A stretch of DNA of 64,000 bases from Apibacter raozihei. Its GTDB lineage: Bacteria; Bacteroidota; Bacteroidia; Flavobacteriales; Weeksellaceae. Positions 53,205 through 62,519 of this stretch are shown piece by piece. The notes under the pieces are model-generated. The model saw only the letters and a program-made list of their open reading frames with translations, had not been told where the DNA came from and did no database searches. The DNA is taken from NCBI RefSeq assembly GCF_004014855.1, contig NZ_CP034930.1, positions 3,205,716 through 3,269,715 of the forward strand. Reading direction: 5' to 3'. The stretch's first letter is position 1, and each line of letters starts with the position of its first letter. The translations under genes and the position numbers were made by a program.

Positions 53205-54827
53205 ATGAAAGAAATTAATGGTGTCTCATTTGAAAACTGGGCATGTGCATGTGGAAATATTTCAGCAGGAATGTCTAAAGAAGAGGTATTTACTGTTTTA
53301 GGAATTTCTTCTGAATCATGGGAAAATATTAATTCGGAATGGACACAAAACCTTAGTGCAATTATTACACAGGATCCTACTAAAACAATTCAATATGCCG
53401 GATATTTATCTAACCCCAAACAGGGTAAATTTGCTGAAACGGTTCAAAATGCAAATGCTGATTTGAATAGTGAATTAACAATTCCTGACTTTAATACTTT
53501 TCAGGAAATATTTATGAAACTGAATGATGAAAATCAAAATGAAGTTTTGACTAAATACGGGTTAACTCCTGATAACTGGAACAAAATATCAAACCATTAC
53601 AATCAAACCGTAGAAGATTTAACAAAAGATCTCACACTTAAAGAAGCTCATCAGAAAGGAAATTACTTAGTTATTAAAAACAAAATTTTAAATTCTCCTC
53701 AGGAATACAAAGAATTAGGCAAGTTCGATCAACAGAATTTAGTTAATGATCTGGCGCGTGGAAAATATTTTTCAATTATTTTTGATATTATCAATGCCAA
53801 TCTGGAGGAAATGGACTTATCTGAAATTGATAAACTAGAGGGTAGTTTTGTTGAAACTGTATTTAAAGGACTTTCTTTCCCTAAGCCAGTACCTTTTCCA
53901 AAAAATGAATCTGACCTGATTCTGATAACAGAACCTGATATTATACAATTTATAGATCGTTTTTGTGATCATATCAAAAATATTGATGAAAATACGAATG
54001 TAACCTCTTTATTTAAATGGGCTATTACTAAAAAGTTGCCTTTACCTATTGACGCACTGGAATTATTAATTCAAAAAGGATGCTCCGTTTCAATTTATGA
54101 TGCTTCAGACAATTCTCTTTTACATTATTTATTACCAGAAAACTATATATCTTTTTTACTAAATCATGGATTAGATCCTAATCATAAAAATAAAGGCGGT
54201 GTAACTCCATTAGAGTTGGCTTTAAGTAACAATGCTGAAGTTGTTAAAACACTTCTTGAAAATGGTGCAGATCCTCAACATAAAAATAAACAGGGAAACT
54301 CTCTGTTTTATGTAGCTTTGATGGACCTTATGAATCCAGATTTATATGATCTTTTATGTGAATATGATACACCTGATTTTGAAGATTTAAACAAAGACGA
54401 AACCTCTTTTTTATTCAACTATATTAAAAAATTAGATGAATATTCCAGCAATACTGAGCTAAAATGCCTTGAAAAACTACTGGAACAGGGAGCTGATCTT
54501 TCCATTTCTTGCATGTATTACGGAGAACCTACTACACCTTTAAAAGAAGCTGTAAAAAAACCTTTTGCTGTATTTGAAATTGTTATGAATCACTTTTACG
54601 GAGATATTAATGAAACCGATGATAATGGAAATACGTTACTTCATCAGGTTTGTGGCTATAATATTAATTTTCAGGCTGAAGATGCTGTTCAGGTTTATAA
54701 AAAAGCCAAGTTTCTTATAGAAAAAGGAGCTGATGCTTCTATTCGTAATAATGAAGATAAAACAGCCTTGGATTTGGCTGTAACTGATAATTTAAAAGAA
54801 AAAACCGTAAAATTATTATTAAATTAA
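53205..54827 (+). CDS. Ankyrin-repeat protein with a doubled N-terminal motif
   Basis: A 540-residue protein without a signal peptide. Residues 1-175 hold two related segments: FENWACACGNISAGMSKEEVFTVLGISSESWENINSEW and, less conserved, FQEIFMKLNDENQNEVLTKYGLTPDNWNKISNHY. Each ends in a Gly-(L/I)-x-x-(D/E)-x-W-x-x-I pattern. From about residue 270 to the end are ankyrin repeats (GVTPLELALSNNAEVVKTLLENGADPQHKN; GNTLLHQVCGYN...AKFLIEKGADASIRNNEDKTALDLAV). Ankyrins normally mediate protein binding. It is co-directional with the glutaminase gene and the next ankyrin gene, 12 bp apart. Confidence 0.8.
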   Translation: MKEINGVSFENWACACGNISAGMSKEEVFTVLGISSESWENINSEWTQNLSAIITQDPTKTIQYAGYLSNPKQGKFAETVQNANADLNSELTIPDFNTFQEIFMKLNDENQNEVLTKYGLTPDNWNKISNHYNQTVEDLTKDLTLKEAHQKGNYLVIKNKILNSPQEYKELGKFDQQNLVNDLARGKYFSIIFDIINANLEEMDLSEIDKLEGSFVETVFKGLSFPKPVPFPKNESDLILITEPDIIQFIDRFCDHIKNIDENTNVTSLFKWAITKKLPLPIDALELLIQKGCSVSIYDASDNSLLHYLLPENYISFLLNHGLDPNHKNKGGVTPLELALSNNAEVVKTLLENGADPQHKNKQGNSLFYVALMDLMNPDLYDLLCEYDTPDFEDLNKDETSFLFNYIKKLDEYSSNTELKCLEKLLEQGADLSISCMYYGEPTTPLKEAVKKPFAVFEIVMNHFYGDINETDDNGNTLLHQVCGYNINFQAEDAVQVYKKAKFLIEKGADASIRNNEDKTALDLAVTDNLKEKTVKLLLN

Positions 54828-54839
54828 AAACCTACGTAT

Positions 54840-56195
54840 ATGTCAATGTCTTTTATTATAGCCTGCGAACAAGGAAATCGCAAAATAGCAGAATTACTTA
54901 TTGAACAAGAAGGTTCTGATGTAAACTATACGGATGAACAGGGACGGACAAGTCTGCATTATGCAGCTCATCACGGTTTTGTTGAAATTTGTAAGAAACT
55001 TATTGACAGGGGAGCAGATATCAATTATGAAGACCATAATGGGGAAACTCCCTTATTTTTTGCGGCTTTACAAAATCAAACCCAAACGATTAAACTTTTG
55101 CTAGAGCATAATGCTGCTATGGAAATTAAAGATTATCAGGGAAATAATCTACTTCATATTTCTACCAGAAATGGTCAAAAGCCCCTATGTGAGTTGTTTA
55201 TTGCAAAAGGAATGGATATAGAAAGCGTTAACAATCTTGGAGAAACGCCTTTGATGTTATCAATACTTTATAAAAAGAAACCTTTAATGGATTACTATAT
55301 TGAACAGGGGGCTGATATTCATGTTACCACAAAAAACGGAAACAATCTACTTCATTTAGCCTTGCAGGATGGTAATTTACCTATTATAAAACAATTAGTT
55401 GAAAACGGATTATCTATTGATACACCGAATTCTAACGGAACTAGCCCTTTATTGCTGGCTTGTATGACTAATAACGCTATGCTGACTAAATATTTTTTAG
55501 AAAAGGATGCTGATATTTTTCAAACAAATACAGAAGGTATTTCTCCTATCTACTACGCATGTGCATATAATCAGAAACAAATTGTACAGCTTTTTATTCA
55601 AAAAGGATTAGATGTCAATTATCAAACACCTTCCCAGGGAGATATTATATTAGGAAGTTATCTGGATTTTATTGAATCTGCTCAAGATATATCTTCTGAA
55701 AGCCTCTATCACCTTAACAGCAGTTACACCAGCGGAGGAGAAAGTCTTTTACATATATCAGTTAAAAACGGACATTTATATATGGCTGAACTTTTAATTA
55801 AAAACGGAGCAAATGTAAATGTTCAAGACGAATCCGAAAATACTCCATTACATTATGCTGCTGCAAATGGTAAGAAAGATTTAGTTAAACTATTGATTGA
55901 TCATGGTGCAAACGCAAATCTATCCAATGTAAGAGAACAGAAACCTATTGATTATGCTAACATTAAAGGATATAACGAAATTGTTTCAATTATCTTAGGT
56001 ACTACCGGCATGGATTCAAAATCTGAGAATCTAAAATCAACTGCTGAAATTCAGACCAATTTTTCTAGTCAAAATTCTTTATCAAAAGAAGATATTAAAA
56101 CTAAACTAAAAGAATTAAAAGAACTCTTTGAAGAAGAGCTTATAACCGAGGAAGAATTTAATTTAAAGAAAAAAGAATTGCTAAATCAATTATAA
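54840..56195 (+). CDS. Ankyrin-repeat protein with C-terminal SHOCT-like domain
   Basis: A 451-residue protein that is mostly ankyrin repeats (about ten, from residue 1 to about 385, e.g. GRTSLHYAAHHGFVEICKKLIDRGADINYEDHNGETPLFFAALQNQ and NTPLHYAAANGKKDLVKLLIDHGANANL). After a Ser-rich linker it ends in LSKEDIKTKLKELKELFEEELITEEEFNLKKKELLNQL, the SHOCT motif often found at the ends of membrane-associated or oligomerising proteins. There is no signal peptide or membrane segment, so cytoplasmic unless secreted by another route. A terminator follows, closing the glutaminase-ankyrin operon. Confidence 0.85.
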   Translation: MSMSFIIACEQGNRKIAELLIEQEGSDVNYTDEQGRTSLHYAAHHGFVEICKKLIDRGADINYEDHNGETPLFFAALQNQTQTIKLLLEHNAAMEIKDYQGNNLLHISTRNGQKPLCELFIAKGMDIESVNNLGETPLMLSILYKKKPLMDYYIEQGADIHVTTKNGNNLLHLALQDGNLPIIKQLVENGLSIDTPNSNGTSPLLLACMTNNAMLTKYFLEKDADIFQTNTEGISPIYYACAYNQKQIVQLFIQKGLDVNYQTPSQGDIILGSYLDFIESAQDISSESLYHLNSSYTSGGESLLHISVKNGHLYMAELLIKNGANVNVQDESENTPLHYAAANGKKDLVKLLIDHGANANLSNVREQKPIDYANIKGYNEIVSIILGTTGMDSKSENLKSTAEIQTNFSSQNSLSKEDIKTKLKELKELFEEELITEEEFNLKKKELLNQL

Positions 56196-56201
56196 ATTTT
56201 T

Positions 56202-56236
56202 AAAAACTCTCTTTTAAGTTTTAAAAGAGAGTTTTT
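56202..56236. terminator. Bidirectional terminator
   Basis: Stem AAAAACTCTCTTTTAA with its complement, 3-nt loop and an A-run on one side and a T-run on the other. It serves the ankyrin operon (+) and the symporter gene ending at 56239 (-). Confidence 0.9.
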
Positions 56237-56238
56237 AT

Positions 56239-57642
56239 TTAGTCTTTCAAAATGACATCCGGATCGTTAAATATATTCATATTCATATTTCCTGTTTCTT
56301 TATCAACTATGACAGCAGAAGTTAAAGAACCGGACACATTAGCCATCGTACGAGGCATGTCTATAATAGGATCTATGGCTAATACCATTCCTATTAAAGG
56401 AAAATATTCACCTAGTCCCATACCGGAAAGTACAATTGTAGCTGCTATTGTTGCTGTTCCCGGAATACCGGCCACTCCAATGGAGCCTATAACAACTACA
56501 ATAACAAGCATTATGTAAAACTGGGCATCCATAGGTATACCGATCATGTGAGCTACCATGATAGCTATCAAAGCAGGAAAGAAACCTGCACACCCATTCA
56601 TTCCCATCGTACTTCCTAAAGAACCTATTAGGTTAGCCGTTCCACTGCTTACTCCCATACGTTCTGTTAAAGTAGCTATTGTTAGTGGTAAAGTTCCTAC
56701 TGAAGATCTACTGGTAAATCCCATCAACCACACCTCCACCGATTTTTTTACAAACAGCAATGGTGAAATACCATGTAAAGAAACTAACAAAACATGTATC
56801 AAAAGCATAAGAATTGCTGCTATATAAACAGATAAGACAAAGCCGGAGACTTCCATGATTGCAGGAATACCATTAGATATAATTGTCCTTGAAAGCAATG
56901 CAATGACTGCATATGGCATATATTTTATAATAGTCATGGTTACTGACATAACTATTTTATAAAGTCCTTCTATTAACTTTTTAAATAAACCGATAGCTTC
57001 AGGATTTTTTTTCTCCATTCTATTCGCTCCTAAACCAATTAAAGCAGAAAATATGACCAGACCAATAATATTTTCAGTATTCATAGCTGATACAATATTG
57101 CTAGGTACTAAATTTACAAAGGTATCTACCAGATTTGTCATTTCTCTTCCTTTCATCTCAATAGGCAAAGTGTTATGAGTATAGCCTAATGAAAAAATAT
57201 TTCCTAATAAAATACCTACTATACAAGCTATTCCTGTAGTAAAAAGCAACCAGAATATTCCTCTGAATGCTATTTTAGGTAGATCCTTCTGACCAGAAAA
57301 ATCGATAATTACTTTAACAATTGAAACAAATACCAGCGGTATTACCAACATACGTATGAACGATATAAATATTCTTCCGAATAATCCATACCAAGTTGCT
57401 GTTTCCTGCATCCATATTAAAGGTTCTTTCTGAAACCCCGTTAAACACTGAATTCCTAACCCCAGAACTATGCCCATACCTAAACCGGCAAACATTCGTA
57501 ATGAAAAGCTTACTTTTTTATCCTGAAGTTTTTTTATAATATAAAAACTTATTAACAATGCTGCAATAGCAAATAACGTCTGATAGTGGGTCAAACTCAA
57601 ATAATTTTCAAAAAAATTTCCTGTGAAAATTTTAGTATCCAT
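56239..57642 (-). CDS. Cation:dicarboxylate/amino-acid symporter (possibly cystine, TcyP-like)
   Basis: A 467-residue inner-membrane transporter of the DAACS family with eight helices and two re-entrant loops. It shows the conserved FGRIFISFIRMLVIPLVFVSIVKVI, the serine-rich re-entrant loop TSRSSVGTLPLTIATLTERMGV and the second loop GIPGTATIAATIVLSGMGL. The opening part, with helix FAIAALLISFYIIKKLQDKKVSFSLRMFAGLGMGIVLGLGIQ, is as in Bacillus TcyP-type cystine carriers rather than GltP. Substrate cannot be fixed from sequence. It converges on the glutaminase-ankyrin operon, and a glutamate carrier would pair with glutaminase, but that is speculation. Confidence 0.85.
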   Translation of the reverse strand: MDTKIFTGNFFENYLSLTHYQTLFAIAALLISFYIIKKLQDKKVSFSLRMFAGLGMGIVLGLGIQCLTGFQKEPLIWMQETATWYGLFGRIFISFIRMLVIPLVFVSIVKVIIDFSGQKDLPKIAFRGIFWLLFTTGIACIVGILLGNIFSLGYTHNTLPIEMKGREMTNLVDTFVNLVPSNIVSAMNTENIIGLVIFSALIGLGANRMEKKNPEAIGLFKKLIEGLYKIVMSVTMTIIKYMPYAVIALLSRTIISNGIPAIMEVSGFVLSVYIAAILMLLIHVLLVSLHGISPLLFVKKSVEVWLMGFTSRSSVGTLPLTIATLTERMGVSSGTANLIGSLGSTMGMNGCAGFFPALIAIMVAHMIGIPMDAQFYIMLVIVVVIGSIGVAGIPGTATIAATIVLSGMGLGEYFPLIGMVLAIDPIIDMPRTMANVSGSLTSAVIVDKETGNMNMNIFNDPDVILKD

Positions 57643-57898
57643 ATCTTATTTATCTCTTAAAAATTTATGCTTGATTTGCTTAAGTGGCAATTTAATGTAA
57701 AAAGAGTCTATGATTTACACGCTGTTTCAGCATGTAAATAACATTTTATAAAACAAAAATTAAGCCTAAAACTTTATCTTTTATAGAAGTAATGCGAACA
57801 GGCTATAAGTTTTAGTTATAAATGTAAGTTTAATATATTTTTAATTTAATTAAAATACTCATTTACAATAACTTAAACCATTACTTATGAATTGATTA

Positions 57899-57928
57899 TT
57901 TGAGAATAGTTAAAATATACTAACTTTG
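57899..57928 (+). promoter_or_regulatory. Promoter of dnaE abutting the start codon
   Basis: TTTG at 57899-57902, 18-bp spacer, TAACTTTG at 57921-57928. Only 6 bp separate the -7 box from ATG 57935, so the transcript should be nearly leaderless. Confidence 0.7.
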
Positions 57929-57934
57929 TAGTAT

Positions 57935-60900
57935 ATGAAATTTTTAGTTTTTGACACTGAAACCACAGGTTTACCGGCCAATGCCAATGCTCCTGTTTCC
58001 GATTCTGACAACTGGCCCCGAATGGTACAAATTGCCTGGCAATTACATGATGAAAATGGGGATTTAGTAGAAAACTATGACTTTATAATAAAGCCGGAAG
58101 GTTATGACATCCCCTTTAATGCACAAAAAATTCACGGTATAAGTACTGAAAAAGCATTAGCTGAAGGGCATGATCTTAAAACTGTACTTGATCAATTTAA
58201 CCAGGTATTGGCAGAAAATCCGATTTTAGTCGGACAAAACATCAGTTTTGATATACCCATTGTTGGAGCTGAATTCTATCGAAAATCATTAGAAAATAAC
58301 ATAGCTGAATTAAATCTTATTGATACAGCACAGGAAGGAACCAGCTATTGCGCTATTCCCGGAGGACCTGGAGGAGGCTTTAAATACCCTAAACTTTCGG
58401 AACTTTATGAACGTTTATTTGGTTATGGTTTTGATGAAGCCCATAATGCGGCAGCTGATGTAAATGCCACAGCCCAGGCATTTTGGGAATTGGTTCGGCT
58501 ACGACAGGTATCTGCCAAAAAATTATTTTTTACGGAAGAAGAGCTAAATCGTTTTATCGAAAACCATCCTTCTCCGTTTAAAGCATTTGATATTATTGTT
58601 AGACAGCAGGTTAATGAATTTAATCAAAAATTAAAAGAAAAGCAATCACAAGTTAAAAAATCAATTGATGAAATTGATTTTTCCCATTTTTTTCATTTTC
58701 ACAATCATTCGGTATATTCAATTCTTACCTCTACCAGCAAGCATTCCGATTTAATTAAAAAAACATTGGAGTATAAGATGCCTGCTTTAGGAGTGACGGA
58801 TTTCGGTAACTTAATGGGAGCTTTTGCTTTTCTAAATGAAATAAAAAAAGTTAACAGCTCTATTAAGGAACATAATAAAAAAGTGGAAGCCGGTGAGCTT
58901 AACGAACCTGTAAAAAAAGAAATTATTCCTATTGTGGGATGTGAACTTTATATTTCAGAAAATTATCTTCAGAATAAATTTACTAAAGACAATCCGGATA
59001 GAAGATATTCTCAGATATTGCTAGCAAAAAACCATGCAGGATTTAAAAATCTATCCAAACTTTCCACCTTCGGATATAAAGTCGGCTTATATGCAGGATA
59101 TCCGAGAATAGGTAAAGAACTGATTGAACAATATAAAGAAAACCTTATAGCTACCACAGGAGGTTTATCTTCCGAAATACCAAGTCTTATTCTGAATGTT
59201 GGTGAAAAACAAGCTGAAGAAGCATTTGTTTACTGGCATAATTTGTTTGGTGAAGATTTTTATGTAGAACTTCTAAGACATCACCTGGATGAAGAAGAAC
59301 ACTTAAATAAAGTTTTACTACGCTTTGCGGAAAAGTACGGAGTTAAGGTTCTTGCCCAAAACGATACTTTTTATATTAATAAGGAAGAAGCAGAAACTCA
59401 GGACATTCTCCTTTGCATTAAAGACGGTGAAAAACAATCGACTCCTATAGGAAGAGGTTTTGGAAAACGATATGGATTACCTAATAATGAATACAACTTC
59501 AAATCTCAAAAAGAGATGGCTTTGTTATTTTCCGACATTCCGGAAGCCATTGAAAACTTTGAGGATTTTATAAAAAAATTTGAACCTTATCAGCTGGCTC
59601 GTGAAGTGCTGTTACCCAAATTCGATATTCCTGATGAATTTAAAGATCCTCAAGATGATATTGATGGAGGAAAACGCGGTGAAAATGCATACCTTGCTCA
59701 TTTAACCTGGGTGGGTGCTAAAAAAAGATATGGAGATACCCTTCCTGAAGAAACTCGAGAGAGATTGCAGTTTGAACTTGAAATTATTGCTAAAACAGGG
59801 TATCCCGGGTATTTTCTTATCGTGCAGGATTTTACCTCACAAGCTCGTAAAATGGGAGTAGCAGTCGGTCCCGGACGTGGTTCTGCAGCAGGTTCAGCTG
59901 TTGCCTACTGCATCGGTATTACTAATATAGATCCGATAAAATATGATTTACTTTTTGAAAGGTTTCTTAATCCTGACCGGGTATCGCTTCCTGATATTGA
60001 TATCGACTTTGACGATAGAGGTCGTGAACGTATCATTCAATGGGTTGTAGATAAATATGGTGAAAATCAGGTAGCTCAAATAATTACTTACGGAACGCTC
60101 GCAGGAAGGTCTGCCATACGTGATGCTGGAAGAGTGCTGGAACTTCCATTAAGCGATACGGATCGATTGTCCAAAAATCTTCCTCCCAATCTTAATCTTA
60201 CTAAGCTTAAAAACAGAACTGAAGCCGATCTGCAAAAAGATTTCGGTAAAGAAGAAGCCGAACCGGTATTACAGCTTAAACAAAAATTTAAATCAGATGA
60301 TTTGGAGGGAAAAGTAATTCAAAATGCCTTTCAATTGGAAGGAAGCTTAAGAAATACGGGAGTACATGCCTGTGGAGTCATTATTACTCCGGAAGATATA
60401 ACCAATCTTATACCCGTATCAGTAGCCAAAGATTCCTCTCTATTGGTTTCTCAATTCGATAACTCGGTGGTAGAAAGTGCGGGGCTGCTCAAAATGGACT
60501 TTTTGGGGCTTAGAACCTTAACCATTATCGGAGATACCATAGAAATCATACGAAAAAGAACAGGACAAACTCTCAATCCGGATGATTTCCCTCTGGATGA
60601 TGAGACAACATATGAAATTTTTAAAAACGGAAATACTGTCGGTATATTCCAATACGAATCGCCTGGGATGCAAAAGCATTTAAAAGCCTTGCAACCCGAT
60701 AAATTTGAGGATCTTATCGCCATGAATGCTTTGTATAGGCCGGGCCCCCTCCAATATATTCCCAACTTTATTAATCGTAAGCATGGTAAGGAGGAAATAA
60801 CCTATGATCTTCCTGATATGGAAGAATATCTGGCAGATACTTATGGTATAACTGTGTATCAGGAACAGGTAATGCTCTTGTCTCAAAAATTAGCCGGATT

Positions 60901-62305
60901 TAGTAAAGGTGATGCCGATGTGCTTCGTAAGGCTATGGGTAAAAAACAAATCGATGTCTTAAATAAAATGGAAGCCCGTTTTCTGGACGGGGCTATTGAG
61001 CGAGGACATCCTGAAGAAAAATTAAAGAAAATATGGGAAGACTGGAAAGCTTTTGCTCAATATGCTTTCAACAAATCCCATTCAACCTGCTATGCCTTTA
61101 TTGCTTTTCAGACCGCTTATTTAAAAGCTCATTATCCGGCTGAATTTATGGCTGCCTTGCTAAGTAATAACTTGAATAACCTGACTACTCTTACTTTTTT
61201 TATGGAAGAATGTAAAAATATGGGGCTTGAAGTGCTGGGACCTGATGTGAATGAAAGTGATTATGAATTCACCGTTAATGAAAAGGGAGCTATTCGTTTT
61301 GGAATGGGTGCAATTAAAGGTATTGGTGAAAATGCTGTGGAGGCTATCGTTAAAGAAAGAGTAACGAATGGAAAATATACGAATTTATTTGAATTTTTTG
61401 AAAGGGCAGATTTAAAAAACATAAATAAAAAAGTACTGGAAAATTTAGTGCTGGCCGGAGCATTCGATGAATTAGGAAATTCTAACCGTGCCCAGTTTTT
61501 TGCTGAGGAAAACGGCTCTTCAACTATAGAAAAACTTGTACGCTATGGAACCGCCTATCAGGACAATAAAAATTCTGCTCAAAATTCTTTATTTGGTGAT
61601 TTGGGCGACGGAGGTTTTGATGTTATGAAACCTTTAATTCCAACTACTGAGGAATGGAGTACCATGTATAAACTTGGAAAGGAAAAAGAAGTTGTGGGAA
61701 TCTATATTTCCGCTCATCCCATGGATAATTATAAATATGAAATTGCTTTGGTAAAGCCCATGGATATATCTGAAGTTAATGAAAATAAGGAAAAATATAT
61801 TAATAAGGAAATTTATATTGCCGGAATGATCAGCCGTTTTGAGCATAAAGATATTAATGATGGCAGAACAAGAATTGCATTTTTTGATGTAGAGGATAAG
61901 ACGGGTACTATTTCTTTAAAACTTAAAAAAAATTATTTGGATCTTCAAAAATATTTGATTCCTAACTTGTTTGTTTTAGTAAAAATTATGGTTGGCGTTA
62001 TTCGTGATAACGGCTTTGTTTATATAAATGTTATTTCTATTGAAGAATTAAGTGATATAATAGGAAAACATGCTAAGAAATTAACTATTAAAATTAATCT
62101 AGAGGATTTAGATGAAAATACGCTTGCTACATTAAATAAAGTTTGTGATGAAAACGCAGGTTCGAAAGATATTCATTTTGAAATTCTTGATAAAAAAAAT
62201 AATTTGTTTTTAGAAACCGCTTCTATGAACAAACGTGTAAACATAACCAAAGAAGTTTTAGATACGATTAAAGATGAACTCTTCCTGGATTTCAGATTAA
62301 ATTAA
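57935..62305 (+). CDS. dnaE: DNA polymerase III alpha subunit with N-terminal proofreading exonuclease
   Basis: The replicative polymerase, 1456 residues. Residues 1-190 form a DnaQ-like 3'-5' exonuclease with all DEDDh residues: Asp7 and Glu9 (VFDTETTGL), Asp106 (NISFDIPIVG), His170 and Asp175 (AHNAAADVNA). A PHP domain follows (from about 251, FFHFHNHSVYSIL); its metal motif TDHGN is altered to TDFGN (289-292). The polymerase palm has GPGRGSAAGSAVAYC and the acidic LPDIDIDFDDRGRERIIQWV (about 685-700). Later come the helix-hairpin-helix region (GAIKGIGENAVEAIVKER) and an OB domain (EIYIAGMISRFEHKDINDGRTRIAFFDVEDKTG). Fusion with epsilon is usual in Bacteroidota. Complete and intact. Confidence 0.96.
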   Translation: MKFLVFDTETTGLPANANAPVSDSDNWPRMVQIAWQLHDENGDLVENYDFIIKPEGYDIPFNAQKIHGISTEKALAEGHDLKTVLDQFNQVLAENPILVGQNISFDIPIVGAEFYRKSLENNIAELNLIDTAQEGTSYCAIPGGPGGGFKYPKLSELYERLFGYGFDEAHNAAADVNATAQAFWELVRLRQVSAKKLFFTEEELNRFIENHPSPFKAFDIIVRQQVNEFNQKLKEKQSQVKKSIDEIDFSHFFHFHNHSVYSILTSTSKHSDLIKKTLEYKMPALGVTDFGNLMGAFAFLNEIKKVNSSIKEHNKKVEAGELNEPVKKEIIPIVGCELYISENYLQNKFTKDNPDRRYSQILLAKNHAGFKNLSKLSTFGYKVGLYAGYPRIGKELIEQYKENLIATTGGLSSEIPSLILNVGEKQAEEAFVYWHNLFGEDFYVELLRHHLDEEEHLNKVLLRFAEKYGVKVLAQNDTFYINKEEAETQDILLCIKDGEKQSTPIGRGFGKRYGLPNNEYNFKSQKEMALLFSDIPEAIENFEDFIKKFEPYQLAREVLLPKFDIPDEFKDPQDDIDGGKRGENAYLAHLTWVGAKKRYGDTLPEETRERLQFELEIIAKTGYPGYFLIVQDFTSQARKMGVAVGPGRGSAAGSAVAYCIGITNIDPIKYDLLFERFLNPDRVSLPDIDIDFDDRGRERIIQWVVDKYGENQVAQIITYGTLAGRSAIRDAGRVLELPLSDTDRLSKNLPPNLNLTKLKNRTEADLQKDFGKEEAEPVLQLKQKFKSDDLEGKVIQNAFQLEGSLRNTGVHACGVIITPEDITNLIPVSVAKDSSLLVSQFDNSVVESAGLLKMDFLGLRTLTIIGDTIEIIRKRTGQTLNPDDFPLDDETTYEIFKNGNTVGIFQYESPGMQKHLKALQPDKFEDLIAMNALYRPGPLQYIPNFINRKHGKEEITYDLPDMEEYLADTYGITVYQEQVMLLSQKLAGFSKGDADVLRKAMGKKQIDVLNKMEARFLDGAIERGHPEEKLKKIWEDWKAFAQYAFNKSHSTCYAFIAFQTAYLKAHYPAEFMAALLSNNLNNLTTLTFFMEECKNMGLEVLGPDVNESDYEFTVNEKGAIRFGMGAIKGIGENAVEAIVKERVTNGKYTNLFEFFERADLKNINKKVLENLVLAGAFDELGNSNRAQFFAEENGSSTIEKLVRYGTAYQDNKNSAQNSLFGDLGDGGFDVMKPLIPTTEEWSTMYKLGKEKEVVGIYISAHPMDNYKYEIALVKPMDISEVNENKEKYINKEIYIAGMISRFEHKDINDGRTRIAFFDVEDKTGTISLKLKKNYLDLQKYLIPNLFVLVKIMVGVIRDNGFVYINVISIEELSDIIGKHAKKLTIKINLEDLDENTLATLNKVCDENAGSKDIHFEILDKKNNLFLETASMNKRVNITKEVLDTIKDELFLDFRLN

Positions 62306-62478
62306 TTTCTTATGCAAACTATTCTACTATTTAGAAAAATTATTTAATAGTACAATATAAAGTAAAATTCAAAGTATTTGTATTTTTTAAAATTATAATG
62401 AACTATTTTTTTCTATAATTTTTTACTTATTTTATATATAACAAAAAGTTCAACATTTACTTATTTTCAATAATATAA

Positions 62479-62513
62479 GGGCTGTTTTTGAATTATAATT
62501 CATAACAGCCCTA
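62479..62513. terminator. Hairpin between dnaE and the lipoprotein gene, possible terminator
   Basis: Outer stem AGGGCTGTT/AACAGCCCT enclosing an inner TGAATT/AATTCA stem. There is no good T-run on either side, so termination efficiency is uncertain. Confidence 0.5.
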
Positions 62514-62519
62514 ACATTA

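Noticed and set aside
56252-56827. Plus-strand open frames over the symporter gene
   Set aside because: They are antisense to clear membrane helices and the re-entrant loops of the symporter and show no protein-like composition of their own.
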